From Rhodanobacter sp. C05 (GTDB lineage Bacteria; Pseudomonadota; Gammaproteobacteria; Xanthomonadales; Rhodanobacteraceae): a DNA stretch of 64,000 nt. The DNA lies in assembly GCF_002001165.1 (NCBI RefSeq), contig NZ_MUNQ01000016.1, positions 182,881 to 246,880 of the forward strand, written 5' to 3'. Both the position numbers and the translations under genes were made by a program. The notes below the pieces were generated by a model, which ran no database searches, was not told where the DNA came from, and saw only the letters and a program-made list of their open reading frames with translations. Below are positions 8,996 to 16,983 of this stretch, piece by piece (the first letter of the stretch is position 1; each line of letters opens with the position of its first letter).

Positions 8996-10105
8996 ATGAA
9001 ACACACACGACAGACCACTCCTACGACTGTCAAGCTCATTCTCGGCTTGATGGCAATCTTATCGATGACAGCGTGCTCCACGCTCGGGGGGATGCAATCA
9101 GCAGCACCCAAACCGCAGTACCTCTACGCCGCAAATGCTGGTGACAATACCGTGTCAGCCTACCGAATCAGCACCACCACCGGCGCGCTCACGCAAGTCC
9201 AAGGGAGCCCGTTTGCCATACGAGCGGCCAGCTCCTCCATCACGGTCAACCCCGCAGGCACTTTCGCCTATGTGCTGGACTATTTCGGAGGTAGGATCTC
9301 GGCCTATCGCATCAATGACTCCACCGGCGCACTTGCACCCATTCCGGGCAGTCCGTTTGGCATGGGGTATCAAGGAAGCCCTATTGCGATCAACCCAACG
9401 GGCACCTTCGCCTATGTGGCGAGCGGATATAGCAACACCGTGTCGGCCTACCGCATCGATGCCTCCACAGGTGCGCTCTCGCCCATTCCGGGTAGTCCGT
9501 TTCCTGCAGCACCGGGGGCTCTGTCAGTCACGATCGACCGAGCAGGCTCCTTCGCCTACGTCGTGGGTGGCAACATCGGCACGATCTCAGCTTTCAGCAT
9601 TGACGCCGCTACTGGCGCGCTTTCTCCCGTCAAGGGCAGCCCATTTGTCACAGGAAACGCTGCCACGTCCGTGACGATTAATTCCCAAGGCACCTTCGCT
9701 TATACGGCGGGCAGAAACGGCATTTCGGCCTACCGCATCGATACCGCAACCGGCGCACTCACCCCGGTTGCAGGCAGTCCGTTCGCAGCGGCCGAATCCG
9801 GCTCCACATCCGTGGTTGTCAACCCCGCTGGCACCTTCGCCTATGTGACGGGCAACAGCACGATCTCAGCCTACCGCATCGATACGACATCAGGCGCGCT
9901 CACCCTGGTTGCGGGCGGTCTGCCCGCTTACGGCACTTCGGTAGTTATCAACCCCGCAGGCACCTTCGTTTATCAGGGGACTGGTGGCGGGAGCGCCGTC
10001 TCAGCTTTTAGGGTCAACCCCACAAACGGCGCCCTAACCCCTGTCCCAGGCAGTCCGTTCGCGGCGGGAGCGAACCCAGCGTATCTAGCGATCGCGCAAC
10101 CTTGA
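8996..10105 (+). CDS. Lipoprotein with seven-bladed YncE/lactonase-like beta-propeller
   Basis: I choose the ATG at 8996 because it gives a lipoprotein signal peptide (hydrophobic LILGLMAILSMTAC, cysteine as the lipidated residue) after GAAAG; an upstream frame open from 8945 overlaps the previous stop. The 369-residue product has seven repeats of the type F-A-Y-V...SAYRI-x-x-x-T-G-A-L-x-P-x-x-G-S-P-F, the number expected for a closed propeller. It is likely anchored in the outer membrane or periplasm. It lies 47 bp after the RCC1/propeller gene, so the two are probably co-transcribed and may work together. Confidence 0.75.
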   Translation: MKHTRQTTPTTVKLILGLMAILSMTACSTLGGMQSAAPKPQYLYAANAGDNTVSAYRISTTTGALTQVQGSPFAIRAASSSITVNPAGTFAYVLDYFGGRISAYRINDSTGALAPIPGSPFGMGYQGSPIAINPTGTFAYVASGYSNTVSAYRIDASTGALSPIPGSPFPAAPGALSVTIDRAGSFAYVVGGNIGTISAFSIDAATGALSPVKGSPFVTGNAATSVTINSQGTFAYTAGRNGISAYRIDTATGALTPVAGSPFAAAESGSTSVVVNPAGTFAYVTGNSTISAYRIDTTSGALTLVAGGLPAYGTSVVINPAGTFVYQGTGGGSAVSAFRVNPTNGALTPVPGSPFAAGANPAYLAIAQP

Positions 10106-10446
10106 GGCCGTGACGCTCAGCTATGCCTCCATTTACCGGGTCGAGTGCATCTTCGGATTCGTCGTCGGCATGAATTTCACGTTCGGCGCTGTGCTTTCCG
10201 CTCTGATCGCAGTTGTATTTGCAACAGTCTCAGTCGTGGCGCATTTCGTCTTCAGGACCATTCTGTCCGTAATACGATCTCCTGTCCGCCAAGTCCCGCT
10301 CGACAGTTCGTTCAAGCAGATAAGTGAAGCTGACCGCGATAGTCAGCTCCGCTCGGCCTCGCTGTGAGCGGAGTGAATGACAACCCTCACTTTTCACGGA
10401 CCGCATTGGTAAAGTCCAGCGACCGATTGTCGGCATCGCGTCAGTG
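10106..10446. other. Gap of about 340 bp with a doubtful small hydrophobic reading frame
   Basis: A frame from a GTG at 10110 to 10367 would give 85 residues with a hydrophobic middle (VLSALIAVVFATVSVVAHFVF). There is no good ribosome binding site and its end runs through a decayed REP (10319-10343), so I do not call it a gene. Otherwise the gap lies between convergent genes. Confidence 0.3.
10319..10343 (+). repeat. Partial REP-like remnant
   Basis: Only the right arm and tail remain (TAAGTGAAGCTGACC followed by GCGATAGT). It matches the remnant at 1874 in keeping GAAGCTG instead of GAACCTG. Confidence 0.5.
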
Positions 10447-11583
10447 TCACGGGTAGTACGCGGGCAGCTGGAACTTGCCCGATTGAACACTAGCCAGGAT
10501 GTCATTCAACCCCGCTTGTTCGCCCGGGTCCTTCGACTTTTTCAGGAGGTCGTTGAGAATGGTGACGTAAGCAGTTTTCATGGCCGAACTCGCCGGTACT
10601 GCCACATCCGGCTTCACGCCCACATGTTCCCAGTTGGTTTTGGTGATCGGGTTGATGGCACGTGCCACGGGGATGAAGGCCATGAAGCCATGCCCGAGCG
10701 GCATCCAGCCGCCTGGATTGGCGGCACCCGCTGTGGTTTCACCGACCAGCGTGGCGCGCTTCTGGGTTTGCAGGTCGTAGGCGCATTCCTCGGCGCCGGA
10801 GCCCGTATGCTGCGAGGTGAGCACGTAGATGGGACCGGCGAAGCGGGGCATCGCAGATGGAACCGTCCAGAACTGGCGTGTGTCGTTGTCAGCACGGACA
10901 TAAATATCATTGAGGTGTCGATCATCGCCCACAGCGAAAAAGTGACTGATCAGATAGGCCACGCCGTCCGGTTCGCCGCCGTGGTTCTGCCGCAGGTCGA
11001 GTACCAGCGCCTTGGTTCCAGCGACCAGCGACATGGCCGCGTCGTAAGCGGCACCGACGATTTCCGTATGACCGAAGTTTCGAAGGTCGATGTAGCTGAC
11101 GTCGCCGGGCAACAATTGCACGCGGCTGATGCCATAGCTCTCGCGGGCCGAAGCGGACCGCATCTGCGCGATCATTTCCGCCATCTCTTTGGCGGTCGCA
11201 TCTTTGTCACCCTGGCCTTTGTCATCACCGCCTTTGTCATCATTTTGCGGCGGCGGTGACAAGTCCGGCGCGAACTTGACGGCAAGATGCTTGTCGTTGC
11301 CGATGGACCTCAAGTCCTTGGACAACGCTTTGGCAAATACCGTCGTAGTGTTGGCATCGCGGTAGTCGCCATGCGCCGCCTTGGCCGAGAGCGCGACGGC
11401 TGTCTCGGCAGCAACGTCGGGGAAAACGTACTGAGACTTCAACTGCTGACCCAGGGCCGCGATGACCGCGGACTGCTCGGCAGCATTGATCGGTGTGTTT
11501 GATGGCGATGATGTCTGGGCGAACGCGACGGAACTGAAAATCAGAGTCAACAGCGACAGAGGCAATGCATAGCGTAAATACAT
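10447..11583 (-). CDS. Periplasmic S41-family serine peptidase (IRBP-like C-terminal protease fold)
   Basis: The 378-residue protein starts at the ATG at 11583, which is preceded by GACGAG and followed by a signal peptide (MYLRYALPLSLLTLIF...AFAQ). The tail-protease fold is visible in VSYIDLRNFGHTE, ALVLDLRQNHGGEPDGVAYLI, and TSQHTGSGAEECAYDLQ, where the serine after HTG is the expected nucleophile, then LVGETTAGAANPGG. No PDZ domain is seen, so it fits the IRBP-like S41 subgroup. An Asp/Lys-rich insert (DDKGGDDKGQGDKD) interrupts the N-terminal part. A longer frame upstream runs into the REP copy at 11689 and is not the real start. Confidence 0.8.
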   Translation of the reverse strand: MYLRYALPLSLLTLIFSSVAFAQTSSPSNTPINAAEQSAVIAALGQQLKSQYVFPDVAAETAVALSAKAAHGDYRDANTTTVFAKALSKDLRSIGNDKHLAVKFAPDLSPPPQNDDKGGDDKGQGDKDATAKEMAEMIAQMRSASARESYGISRVQLLPGDVSYIDLRNFGHTEIVGAAYDAAMSLVAGTKALVLDLRQNHGGEPDGVAYLISHFFAVGDDRHLNDIYVRADNDTRQFWTVPSAMPRFAGPIYVLTSQHTGSGAEECAYDLQTQKRATLVGETTAGAANPGGWMPLGHGFMAFIPVARAINPITKTNWEHVGVKPDVAVPASSAMKTAYVTILNDLLKKSKDPGEQAGLNDILASVQSGKFQLPAYYP

Positions 11584-11688
11584 GAGTATCTCGTCGGGTG
11601 GCCACGAATGATGGCCGTTCGAACATAGAGATACGCGCAAGCTGGTCGCAGTTGCACCAGTGCACTTACAACCGATGGGCTGCTGGAA

Positions 11689-11742
11689 GATCGGGGCCAG
11701 ATTCACTTACTGCCGTGAGAAAGTGAACCTGACCCCGATAGT
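11689..11742 (-). repeat. REP-like palindromic element, copy 4
   Basis: The centre reads TTACTGCCGTGAGAAAG, the reverse orientation relative to copy 1. The outer arms GATCGGGGCCAG and CTGACCCCGAT also pair. It lies between the S41 protease promoter region and the ParE-type toxin gene. Confidence 0.85.
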
Positions 11743-11793
11743 TGCTGGTAGTCAGCACCGCCTCGCGCATGGCCGCATGCAAGGCGGCCATGC

Positions 11794-12102
11794 TCAGTGG
11801 TAATCGTCTTCGCGCTGGTGCCGCACCGCCAATACGGTGACGGTTTTGGCGTCATCGATTTCAAACAGCGCCACATAGCCGGATGCGCCGAAGGCGACGA
11901 TCAACTCACGCAGAAACGTGTTGTCAGGTGCGGCCTTTCTGCAACTGAATGGTGAACTAGCCAGCAAGCCCAGGCCATTGCGGATGGCGTCCAGCGCGCG
12001 CTCGGCCGTGGTCCAGTCGCCATCCTCACGTGCCAAGGCAAAGTCATACAGCCGTTCAAGATCGGCCAACGCTTCCTCCGTGAAGCGGATCTTGAATATC
12101 AT
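11794..12102 (-). CDS. RelE/ParE-family toxin
   Basis: The 102-residue protein has the usual ParE/RelE layout: an N-terminal strand FKIRFTEEALADLERLYDF, a helical hairpin, then FLRELIVAFGASGYVALFEID and the C-terminal strand TVTVLAVRHQREDDY. ParE-type members poison DNA gyrase and RelE-type members cleave mRNA on the ribosome; the sequence alone does not settle which. Its start overlaps the stop of the upstream antitoxin by four bases (ATGA), typical of a translationally coupled toxin-antitoxin pair. Confidence 0.85.
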   Translation of the reverse strand: MIFKIRFTEEALADLERLYDFALAREDGDWTTAERALDAIRNGLGLLASSPFSCRKAAPDNTFLRELIVAFGASGYVALFEIDDAKTVTVLAVRHQREDDYH

Positions 12103-12368
12103 GCGGAAGCTTTCTTTGCCTTGGCCAATCGCGCTTCAAGTTTTTTCAGCACCGCGCCAGACGAAAAGTACACGCCGGTAGCTTTGGCCTGATCACGCGA
12201 AGCCAATCCACGGGCGATGAAGGCAGCTTGCTCCTGGCGTTGCTGAATCTGCGCCCGCACCGCGTACTCGATAAAGCCGGACAGACTTTCCCCGTCGCGC
12301 AAGACTTCCTCTGCGGCTCGACGCAGAACCGGTTCAACACGCAGCGAAGGGATGGTTGCGGTTTTCAT
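12099..12368 (-). CDS. Antitoxin of the ParE-type module (ribbon-helix-helix-like)
   Basis: The start at 12368 (MKTATIPSLRVEP) gives 89 residues. The first strand TATIPSLRVEP and the following helices RAAEEVLRDGESLSGFIEYAVRAQIQQRQ fit a ribbon-helix-helix DNA-binding antitoxin of the YlcI/YnfO type. The lysine-rich C-terminal helix would wrap the toxin. The gene precedes the toxin, as in most type II modules. The upstream open frame (to 12527) has no better start. Confidence 0.8.
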   Translation of the reverse strand: MKTATIPSLRVEPVLRRAAEEVLRDGESLSGFIEYAVRAQIQQRQEQAAFIARGLASRDQAKATGVYFSSGAVLKKLEARLAKAKKASA

Positions 12369-12545
12369 GGAAACTCCGAATGCGATGCAATTGCGATTCA
12401 TTCTGGCGCAGTTCGATGACAGGGGCAAATCGCCCGGAAAGAAGGTAAGGACGTTCCCTGGAAGCAACGCTTGCTCGCCCTTGGGCAGCTTGAGCAAGCG
12501 CACCCACCAAGTTGTCCCCGACCCCATTTCCCGGAAGGCGTCCGA

Positions 12546-13061
12546 TCACTCGACTGAGCGAGATTGCCGTGACTGCAGGGCGACGCGTACCAGATACACG
12601 ACGATCGCGATGTTGGCGATCAGCGCAACCAATTTGAACCCGCTGAAACGGTGCACCGCTTCGTAGATTTCCAGCGGCACCAGCGAGCCGGTGGCGACTA
12701 CCGTGAACCATTCCGCCCAGTACTTCTGCAACCACAGCCCGATGCCCTCGGTCGCGAAGATCGCGGCATAGGCCAGCGCGACCAGTCCGATCGCCACGAA
12801 CTTGCTCGGGCCCATCGACTGCAGCTTCTCCACCAGCCTCCAGCGCAGGCCGTTGCTGTCGCTCAGCGACAACTGCTCCAGCCAGTGCACCAGATGTTCG
12901 AAGTTCTGCGAACGATCCAGATGGAAGGCCGCGATCGCCACGAGGATCAAGCCGATGGTCTTGGCGGCCTTGTACACCGCGATGACACGCAGCCACCCAT
13001 GGTTGCGGGACTTGCGCGTATCGGTCGGCCCGGCTTGGGAGTCGCGGCGGATAACGGACAT
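12546..13061 (-). CDS. DUF2127-family membrane protein
   Basis: The 171-residue protein has about four hydrophobic segments: VYKAAKTIGLILVAIAAF, FVAIGLVALAYAAIFATEGIGL, EWFTVVATGSLVPLEIYEAV and LVALIANIAIVVYLVRVAL. The pattern RVIAVYKAAKTIGLIL near the N terminus and LVPLEIYEA near the C terminus match DUF2127. The function of this family is not established. It appears monocistronic. Confidence 0.7.
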   Translation of the reverse strand: MSVIRRDSQAGPTDTRKSRNHGWLRVIAVYKAAKTIGLILVAIAAFHLDRSQNFEHLVHWLEQLSLSDSNGLRWRLVEKLQSMGPSKFVAIGLVALAYAAIFATEGIGLWLQKYWAEWFTVVATGSLVPLEIYEAVHRFSGFKLVALIANIAIVVYLVRVALQSRQSRSVE

Positions 13062-13252
13062 GGCAAGACATCCCGGGAATCAGAACCCGAGTGTGCTTTT
13101 GCTGGCGTGAACAATCGATGCAGCATCGGCGGCCACCGTTCGTCCGGCTCAGCGCGATTTCAACCTGAATTCTTTTTGGACCGTTGCCCGCTCACGTCGT
13201 GCTGCCGGGTCCTTGGACGTGCGATCAGGTGAACGCGCATAACCCATTCGAC

Positions 13253-14056
13253 TTAACTTCCTTCGTTCCGGTTTCCGAGCAACTCATCCAGCCGCGCCTT
13301 CGCGAAATCGACAAATGGAACGCTCTCCATGAGCTGACAGCGTGCCGAACCGATCGTCTTGCTGCGAATCAGACCGGCGGCATCGGCTTCGGCACCCAGT
13401 TGCGGAAAGTAGACGCCGTTGTCATCGCCCACATCGGGTGCCTCCATCCAGAGGCGATCCCTCCCGACCAGAGCGGGAAACCGGCGAAGCTTCGTCCGAT
13501 GACGAGGCGTCAGCGATTCCGCGTAATGCAGGAACGAGTTGCGGTTGTGGCCCACCCCCAGCAGCAGAATGTAGGTACCCAACCCGTACATTCTGTCGAA
13601 CGGCGAGTTTTTCCCGAGTGCATACACAAGCGGATGATCGACCGTGATCTCACGGGCACGAACGCCAAGGGCGGCAACGGATGCCTGAGGATGATCGCTG
13701 CGCAAGCGCCCGGGACGAGACAGGATCGCGCTGGGAACCGCACCCATCGGGGTCGGCAGGTCATCACGAAAGAGGGATACGTTTCGGCGGGCTTCATCGG
13801 CCAACGGGTCGTCGAATGCGCGCGACTGCGGATGTGGATCGGAGACCTGGGGTGTAAACGTCGGCACTACCAGCGTTCCCGCATCACCGACGCAACACAG
13901 CACCGCATCGATCACCGCTTGCGCTCCGCCCTCTACCGCACCGAATGCCGACAGCGACGAGTGAACCACGACAACAGCCCCCCGAGGTACGCCGAGGATC
14001 CGAAGTTCCTGCTCAAGGAACCTCGCGTCGATGGATTTGGCTGATATGTCTGACAC
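13253..14056 (-). CDS. AAC(3)-family aminoglycoside N-acetyltransferase-like protein
   Basis: Motifs of the antibiotic N-acetyltransferase fold are clear: VVVVHSSLSAFG near the N terminus, GTLVVPTFT, the segment DHPQASVAALG, LLLGVGHNRNSFLHYAE, and VDFAKARLDELL at the end. Such enzymes move acetyl from acetyl-CoA to the 3-amino group of 2-deoxystreptamine aminoglycosides, though many chromosomal homologues have other substrates. I prefer the GTG at 14056 (267 residues, AAGGGG 8 nt upstream) over the ATG at 14128, which has no ribosome binding site and adds an unusual leader. The setting among REPs and toxin genes suggests acquisition. Confidence 0.75.
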   Translation of the reverse strand: MSDISAKSIDARFLEQELRILGVPRGAVVVVHSSLSAFGAVEGGAQAVIDAVLCCVGDAGTLVVPTFTPQVSDPHPQSRAFDDPLADEARRNVSLFRDDLPTPMGAVPSAILSRPGRLRSDHPQASVAALGVRAREITVDHPLVYALGKNSPFDRMYGLGTYILLLGVGHNRNSFLHYAESLTPRHRTKLRRFPALVGRDRLWMEAPDVGDDNGVYFPQLGAEADAAGLIRSKTIGSARCQLMESVPFVDFAKARLDELLGNRNEGS

Positions 14057-14178
14057 CGACGTTCCCCTTGTCTCGCCCGGTGAATTCAACTCCGAGCTGT
14101 TGCAATGTGCACTATGAGGAGCGGACATTGCTAGTTCGATTTAACTTCCTCCGTCCCTGAGGTTCGTTTTCGCAGCGG

Positions 14179-14580
14179 TTACGCTGCCAGCAGTTTTGCA
14201 TCGGCCAGCTTGGCGGCCTTGGCATCCAAGGTAAGCATGGGGGCCTTCCCCTCAACCCAGCATGCTGCGGCGTGCAAGCAGTCCGCAAAGTCTGCCGTGC
14301 CCTGCCGATAGGCATGCAATGCACGTTCGACGGCAGGCTCGGTCTGAAACTCCAGTTCCCGGGTTTCGAGCAGGGCGTTCAACGCCAGCAGGATGTCGGG
14401 TTTGGCAAAGGCGTAGCGGGAGCGCAACACCCACTCCAGTTCCAGCATGACCGTCAGGGGTACGAAAAGGGTTTCATCCCGGCGCGCTGCGGACTCGAGC
14501 ATTTCCGCGATACGGCGCGACTGGCCGGCGTCGTCATCCACCAGCCAGCGCACCAGGACATTGGTATCCAGCCCGGCCAT
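14179..14580 (-). CDS. VapC-type PIN-domain toxin
   Basis: The 133-residue PIN domain has the conserved acidic residues in LDTNVLVRWL (Asp near residue 5), LELEWVLRSRY (Glu), TADFADCLHAA (Asp) and MLTLDAKAAKL (Asp), which would coordinate Mg2+ or Mn2+ for RNA cleavage. VapC toxins usually cut tRNA-fMet, other tRNAs or 23S rRNA. The start overlaps the antitoxin stop by one base (TGATG), so translation is probably coupled. Confidence 0.85.
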   Translation of the reverse strand: MAGLDTNVLVRWLVDDDAGQSRRIAEMLESAARRDETLFVPLTVMLELEWVLRSRYAFAKPDILLALNALLETRELEFQTEPAVERALHAYRQGTADFADCLHAAACWVEGKAPMLTLDAKAAKLADAKLLAA

Positions 14581-14807
14581 CAGCGCCGGCCGATGCGCAT
14601 GTCGTCCAGCGATACCTTGCGTTTGTTCCCGGCGGATTTCAGCATGCCCTTGATCTCACCCATCGAACGAGTCTTGGCACGCATGACGGTGGAACCGTCG
14701 TCGAGCTGGGTAAACACTACGCGTTCGCCCGCGACCAGGCCGAGCGCCTTGCGGATGTCGGCGGGGATGGTGACCTGGCCCTTGCTGGTCATGGCGGCTT
14801 CGGACAT
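14580..14807 (-). CDS. AbrB/MazE-type antitoxin of the VapC module
   Basis: The ATG at 14807 follows an excellent AAGGAG and gives 75 residues. MTSKGQVTIPADIRKALGL is the swapped-hairpin AbrB DNA-binding signature. The C-terminal tail (MGEIKGMLKSAGNKRKVSLDDM) would contact the VapC groove. A perfect inverted repeat lies 11 bp upstream of the start and is the likely autoregulatory operator. A longer frame upstream to 14873 would run through this operator and is rejected. Confidence 0.85.
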   Translation of the reverse strand: MSEAAMTSKGQVTIPADIRKALGLVAGERVVFTQLDDGSTVMRAKTRSMGEIKGMLKSAGNKRKVSLDDMRIGRR

Positions 14808-14818
14808 GGCGAGTCTCC

Positions 14819-14839
14819 TTACTATTTGATAAATAGTAA
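14819..14839. promoter_or_regulatory. Probable operator of the VapC/AbrB-type module
   Basis: A perfect 9-bp inverted repeat, TTACTATTT and AAATAGTAA, is separated by GAT. It is AT-rich against a GC-rich background and lies directly before the antitoxin ribosome binding site. AbrB-type antitoxins bind such palindromes to repress their own operon. Confidence 0.75.
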
Positions 14840-14942
14840 GGAATCTTTCCAGGCCGCGCAAGCTCGTGACCAAGGGTCTTTCCGTGCGAAACCCGGGTCG
14901 GGTCGGAACGCACTTCGATGATCGAGAGCAGTAGTCACTACT

Positions 14943-14999
14943 GATCGGGGCAGGTTCACTTTCTCACGGCAGTAAGTGAACCTGCCCCCCCCGATAGTC
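14943..14999 (+). repeat. REP-like palindromic element, copy 5
   Basis: Orientation is as in copy 1, with centre TTTCTCACGGCAGTAA. A run of eight C in the right flank (CCTGCCCCCCCCGATAGT) differs from the other copies and may vary in length. Confidence 0.85.
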
Positions 15000-15114
15000 T
15001 CGAATGATCACCATGCCAATCCGCCGGCTTCGTTGGGGTGCCGCTCCAGAAATCCGAAACGACGGGATACGCGCCAGCGAGCGCAACTGGCACACTGGCG
15101 CGCGCGCGTGCCGG

Positions 15115-15822
15115 TCAATGGTAGGCGGGCAGTTGCCGCACGATGGGCAACGCATGGCTCATCGGCACGCGCATGGGCAGCGCGAGGTAGCTGGCCTGCT
15201 CCTCGCGCACGCCCGGTTTCGTGCCGTGCGGCTCATCGAGCCGCTGCGCGCAATCGACCTCACGGATGAGGTCTTGCAACCTCTCCGCATGCTCGAGGAT
15301 GGCATCGCCCATGATCGACAGTGTGACGTCGGCGAAATCCGCCTGATCCGTGGCGACCACCACGTCGCCATGGGCGCGGAGAATGTCGCCCAGCCGGGCC
15401 AGCTCGTCGATCTGATCCAGGGTGACGCCAGCCACGTAGCGCTTGGTCGCCTCGTTCATCGCCGACCCGGCAAGTTCCGGTTCGGTGCCGTCCGTGTCCG
15501 CCGCTGCCGTGACGGCGGCGGCTTTCGGCTCGGCGTCACGTTCGGCCTTGGCCTCGGGCGCAGGCACCCTTTCGCGACGCTCGGCCGGCCAGGAGAGTTC
15601 ATCCAGCACCTGCCCGATCTGCTCCTCCAGCAACTCCATGCAGATCGCCACTTCACCCGGGCGAATCTCTGCATACCACTCCTGATCCTCATCCGGCCTG
15701 CGCGGTCGCGCCAGATGGGTCAGGAACCCCACGTATTCGCGTAGCTGCTTCAGCCGCAGCTGGCTGTCCTCCGGCAGAAAATAGCCCGTCGTTTCCAGAT
15801 CATCCGAATCGAACGTCGACAT
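15115..15822 (-). CDS. XAC0095-like protein, unknown function
   Basis: The 235-residue protein begins after a perfect AGGAGG. The first 75 residues, with GYFLPEDSQLRLKQLREYV and IRPGEVAICMELLEEQI, resemble the XAC0095-like domain known mainly from Xanthomonadales; I am moderately sure of this. An Ala/Glu-rich linker (about residues 85-120) joins it to a second helical part containing RYVAGVTLDQIDELARLGDIL and DAILEHAERLQDLIREVD. No enzyme motif, signal peptide or membrane segment is seen. It lies next to a 430-bp region full of short hairpins, an association that may be functional. Confidence 0.6.
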   Translation of the reverse strand: MSTFDSDDLETTGYFLPEDSQLRLKQLREYVGFLTHLARPRRPDEDQEWYAEIRPGEVAICMELLEEQIGQVLDELSWPAERRERVPAPEAKAERDAEPKAAAVTAAADTDGTEPELAGSAMNEATKRYVAGVTLDQIDELARLGDILRAHGDVVVATDQADFADVTLSIMGDAILEHAERLQDLIREVDCAQRLDEPHGTKPGVREEQASYLALPMRVPMSHALPIVRQLPAYH

Positions 15823-15834
15823 GGTCGCCTCCTA

Positions 15835-16265
15835 GTTCCATAGAAGTACCCGTCCACGGCATGACGACGGACGGGGTGTCGGGAGGTTCGAAACCGCGTA
15901 CAGACGGCGGGCATATTCCCCCGAAGGGTGTTGTATTAGCCGCCCTCCCGACGCAGGCTTCGCGTCGGCTTGCACCTGCGAACAGGTACAAAAAAACCAC
16001 CGGTTTGTCGGAGGTGGGTACCGCTGTACGGGGGAGTTTCGACGCTCCTTGAGATGGAGTCTGCTATTGCAGCTGGATGGTGTCAACCGTCGCGCTTTGG
16101 CCGCTGCGCTGCGCACCTGACGCACAGAAGTAGGCACTCGGCCATGTGCAAACGCCTGAACTGAGCCGCGCCGCGAAGCGGCGGCGGCTTGTGCATATCC
16201 CACTCGAAAGTCGGCCAGTATGATTAGTCTCTGTCGACGCCAACCGGCAGAAACCGCCACCCAAA
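15835..16265. other. Structured non-coding region upstream of the XAC0095-like gene
   Basis: This stretch has no plausible gene and several compact hairpins: a CCGACGC/GCGTCGG stem with a 7-nt loop (15948-15968), ACCTG-CGAA-CAGGT (15974-15987), a CCACC/GGTGG stem around 15997-16017, and on the minus strand a CCC-TTCG-GGG tetraloop inside a GGCGG/CCGCC outer stem (about 15907-15946). The run of adenines at 15988-15996 follows the second hairpin. It could be a structured RNA, a cluster of attenuators or a small mobile element. Confidence 0.45.
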
Positions 16266-16338
16266 GCAGACCTTCAAAAGAAGCGTTGAGCATGTTCGAA
16301 CCGCATGTAGCTAAGATGCATGAAAGCAAAGGGGCACT

Positions 16339-16824
16339 ATGAGTATTTCGCACTATTGGGGTTTGCTTTTGGTGCCGACCGCGATCATATACGTGGCATT
16401 GGCAATGAGGCAGCACCATCAAACCGTAGGGGATACAGAGATTTACAGAATTCCCTATGCCTATACTTTCTTATGTTTCGCGGGCTTTGTATTTTTTGAG
16501 ATCCTCCCGCTCTGGAAAAGCGTCCCGAGCGACGCCGTTTCATTTGTGGTTTACCACGTATTTTTCCCGCTTCCCTTTTTTGTGATTTGGCTCCGAAACC
16601 TGATGTATAGAGTTGAAGTTACAGGCAGCAAGGTCGTGGTAGGAGCGTTCCCAAGGCATCAGTTTGATATGCATGACGTCGTCGACTCTGATCTGACGGA
16701 AGGGCGGGCGCAGTTGCTGACCCTTCGACTGCGTAATGGAAAAAAACGATACATATCGGGATACATAGCTGACTTCAAACCGCTTGCTGCGAAGCTCGTC
16801 AGGCAGGTCGGAAGAATTGATTAG
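16339..16824 (+). CDS. Membrane protein with a PH-like C-terminal domain, unknown function
   Basis: The 161-residue protein has three hydrophobic segments: YWGLLLVPTAIIYVALAM, YTFLCFAGFVFFEILPLW and FVVYHVFFPLPFFVIWLRNLMY. The rest (VEVTGSKVVVGAFPRHQFDMHDV...LLTLRLRNGKKRYISGY) looks like the small beta-rich domain seen in bacterial PH-domain membrane proteins. The family is not recognised. AAGGGG precedes the ATG. Its base composition is visibly richer in A+T than most of the window, which suggests recent acquisition. Confidence 0.6.
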   Translation: MSISHYWGLLLVPTAIIYVALAMRQHHQTVGDTEIYRIPYAYTFLCFAGFVFFEILPLWKSVPSDAVSFVVYHVFFPLPFFVIWLRNLMYRVEVTGSKVVVGAFPRHQFDMHDVVDSDLTEGRAQLLTLRLRNGKKRYISGYIADFKPLAAKLVRQVGRID

Positions 16825-16983
16825 TGGTCCGCCACTGGCCGGTAAGCGACCGTTGGTCGCCGTTCGACGATTCGTCAGCCGACAGGTGTTGCTCGATGGT
16901 CGCTGACCGACCCATTTCTGCCGTTCGCGAAGCCGATATGTGGCGACGCTGTATCCTCTTCCACACGAGTCCGGAGGGCGAGC

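Noticed and set aside
10110..10367. 85-codon hydrophobic frame after the propeller lipoprotein gene
   Set aside because: GTG start without ribosome binding site and an end that runs through a decayed REP; too weak to call.
14056..14128. Longer start for the AAC(3)-type gene
   Set aside because: The upstream ATG has no ribosome binding site, while the internal GTG has AAGGGG at proper distance and fits the family's N terminus.
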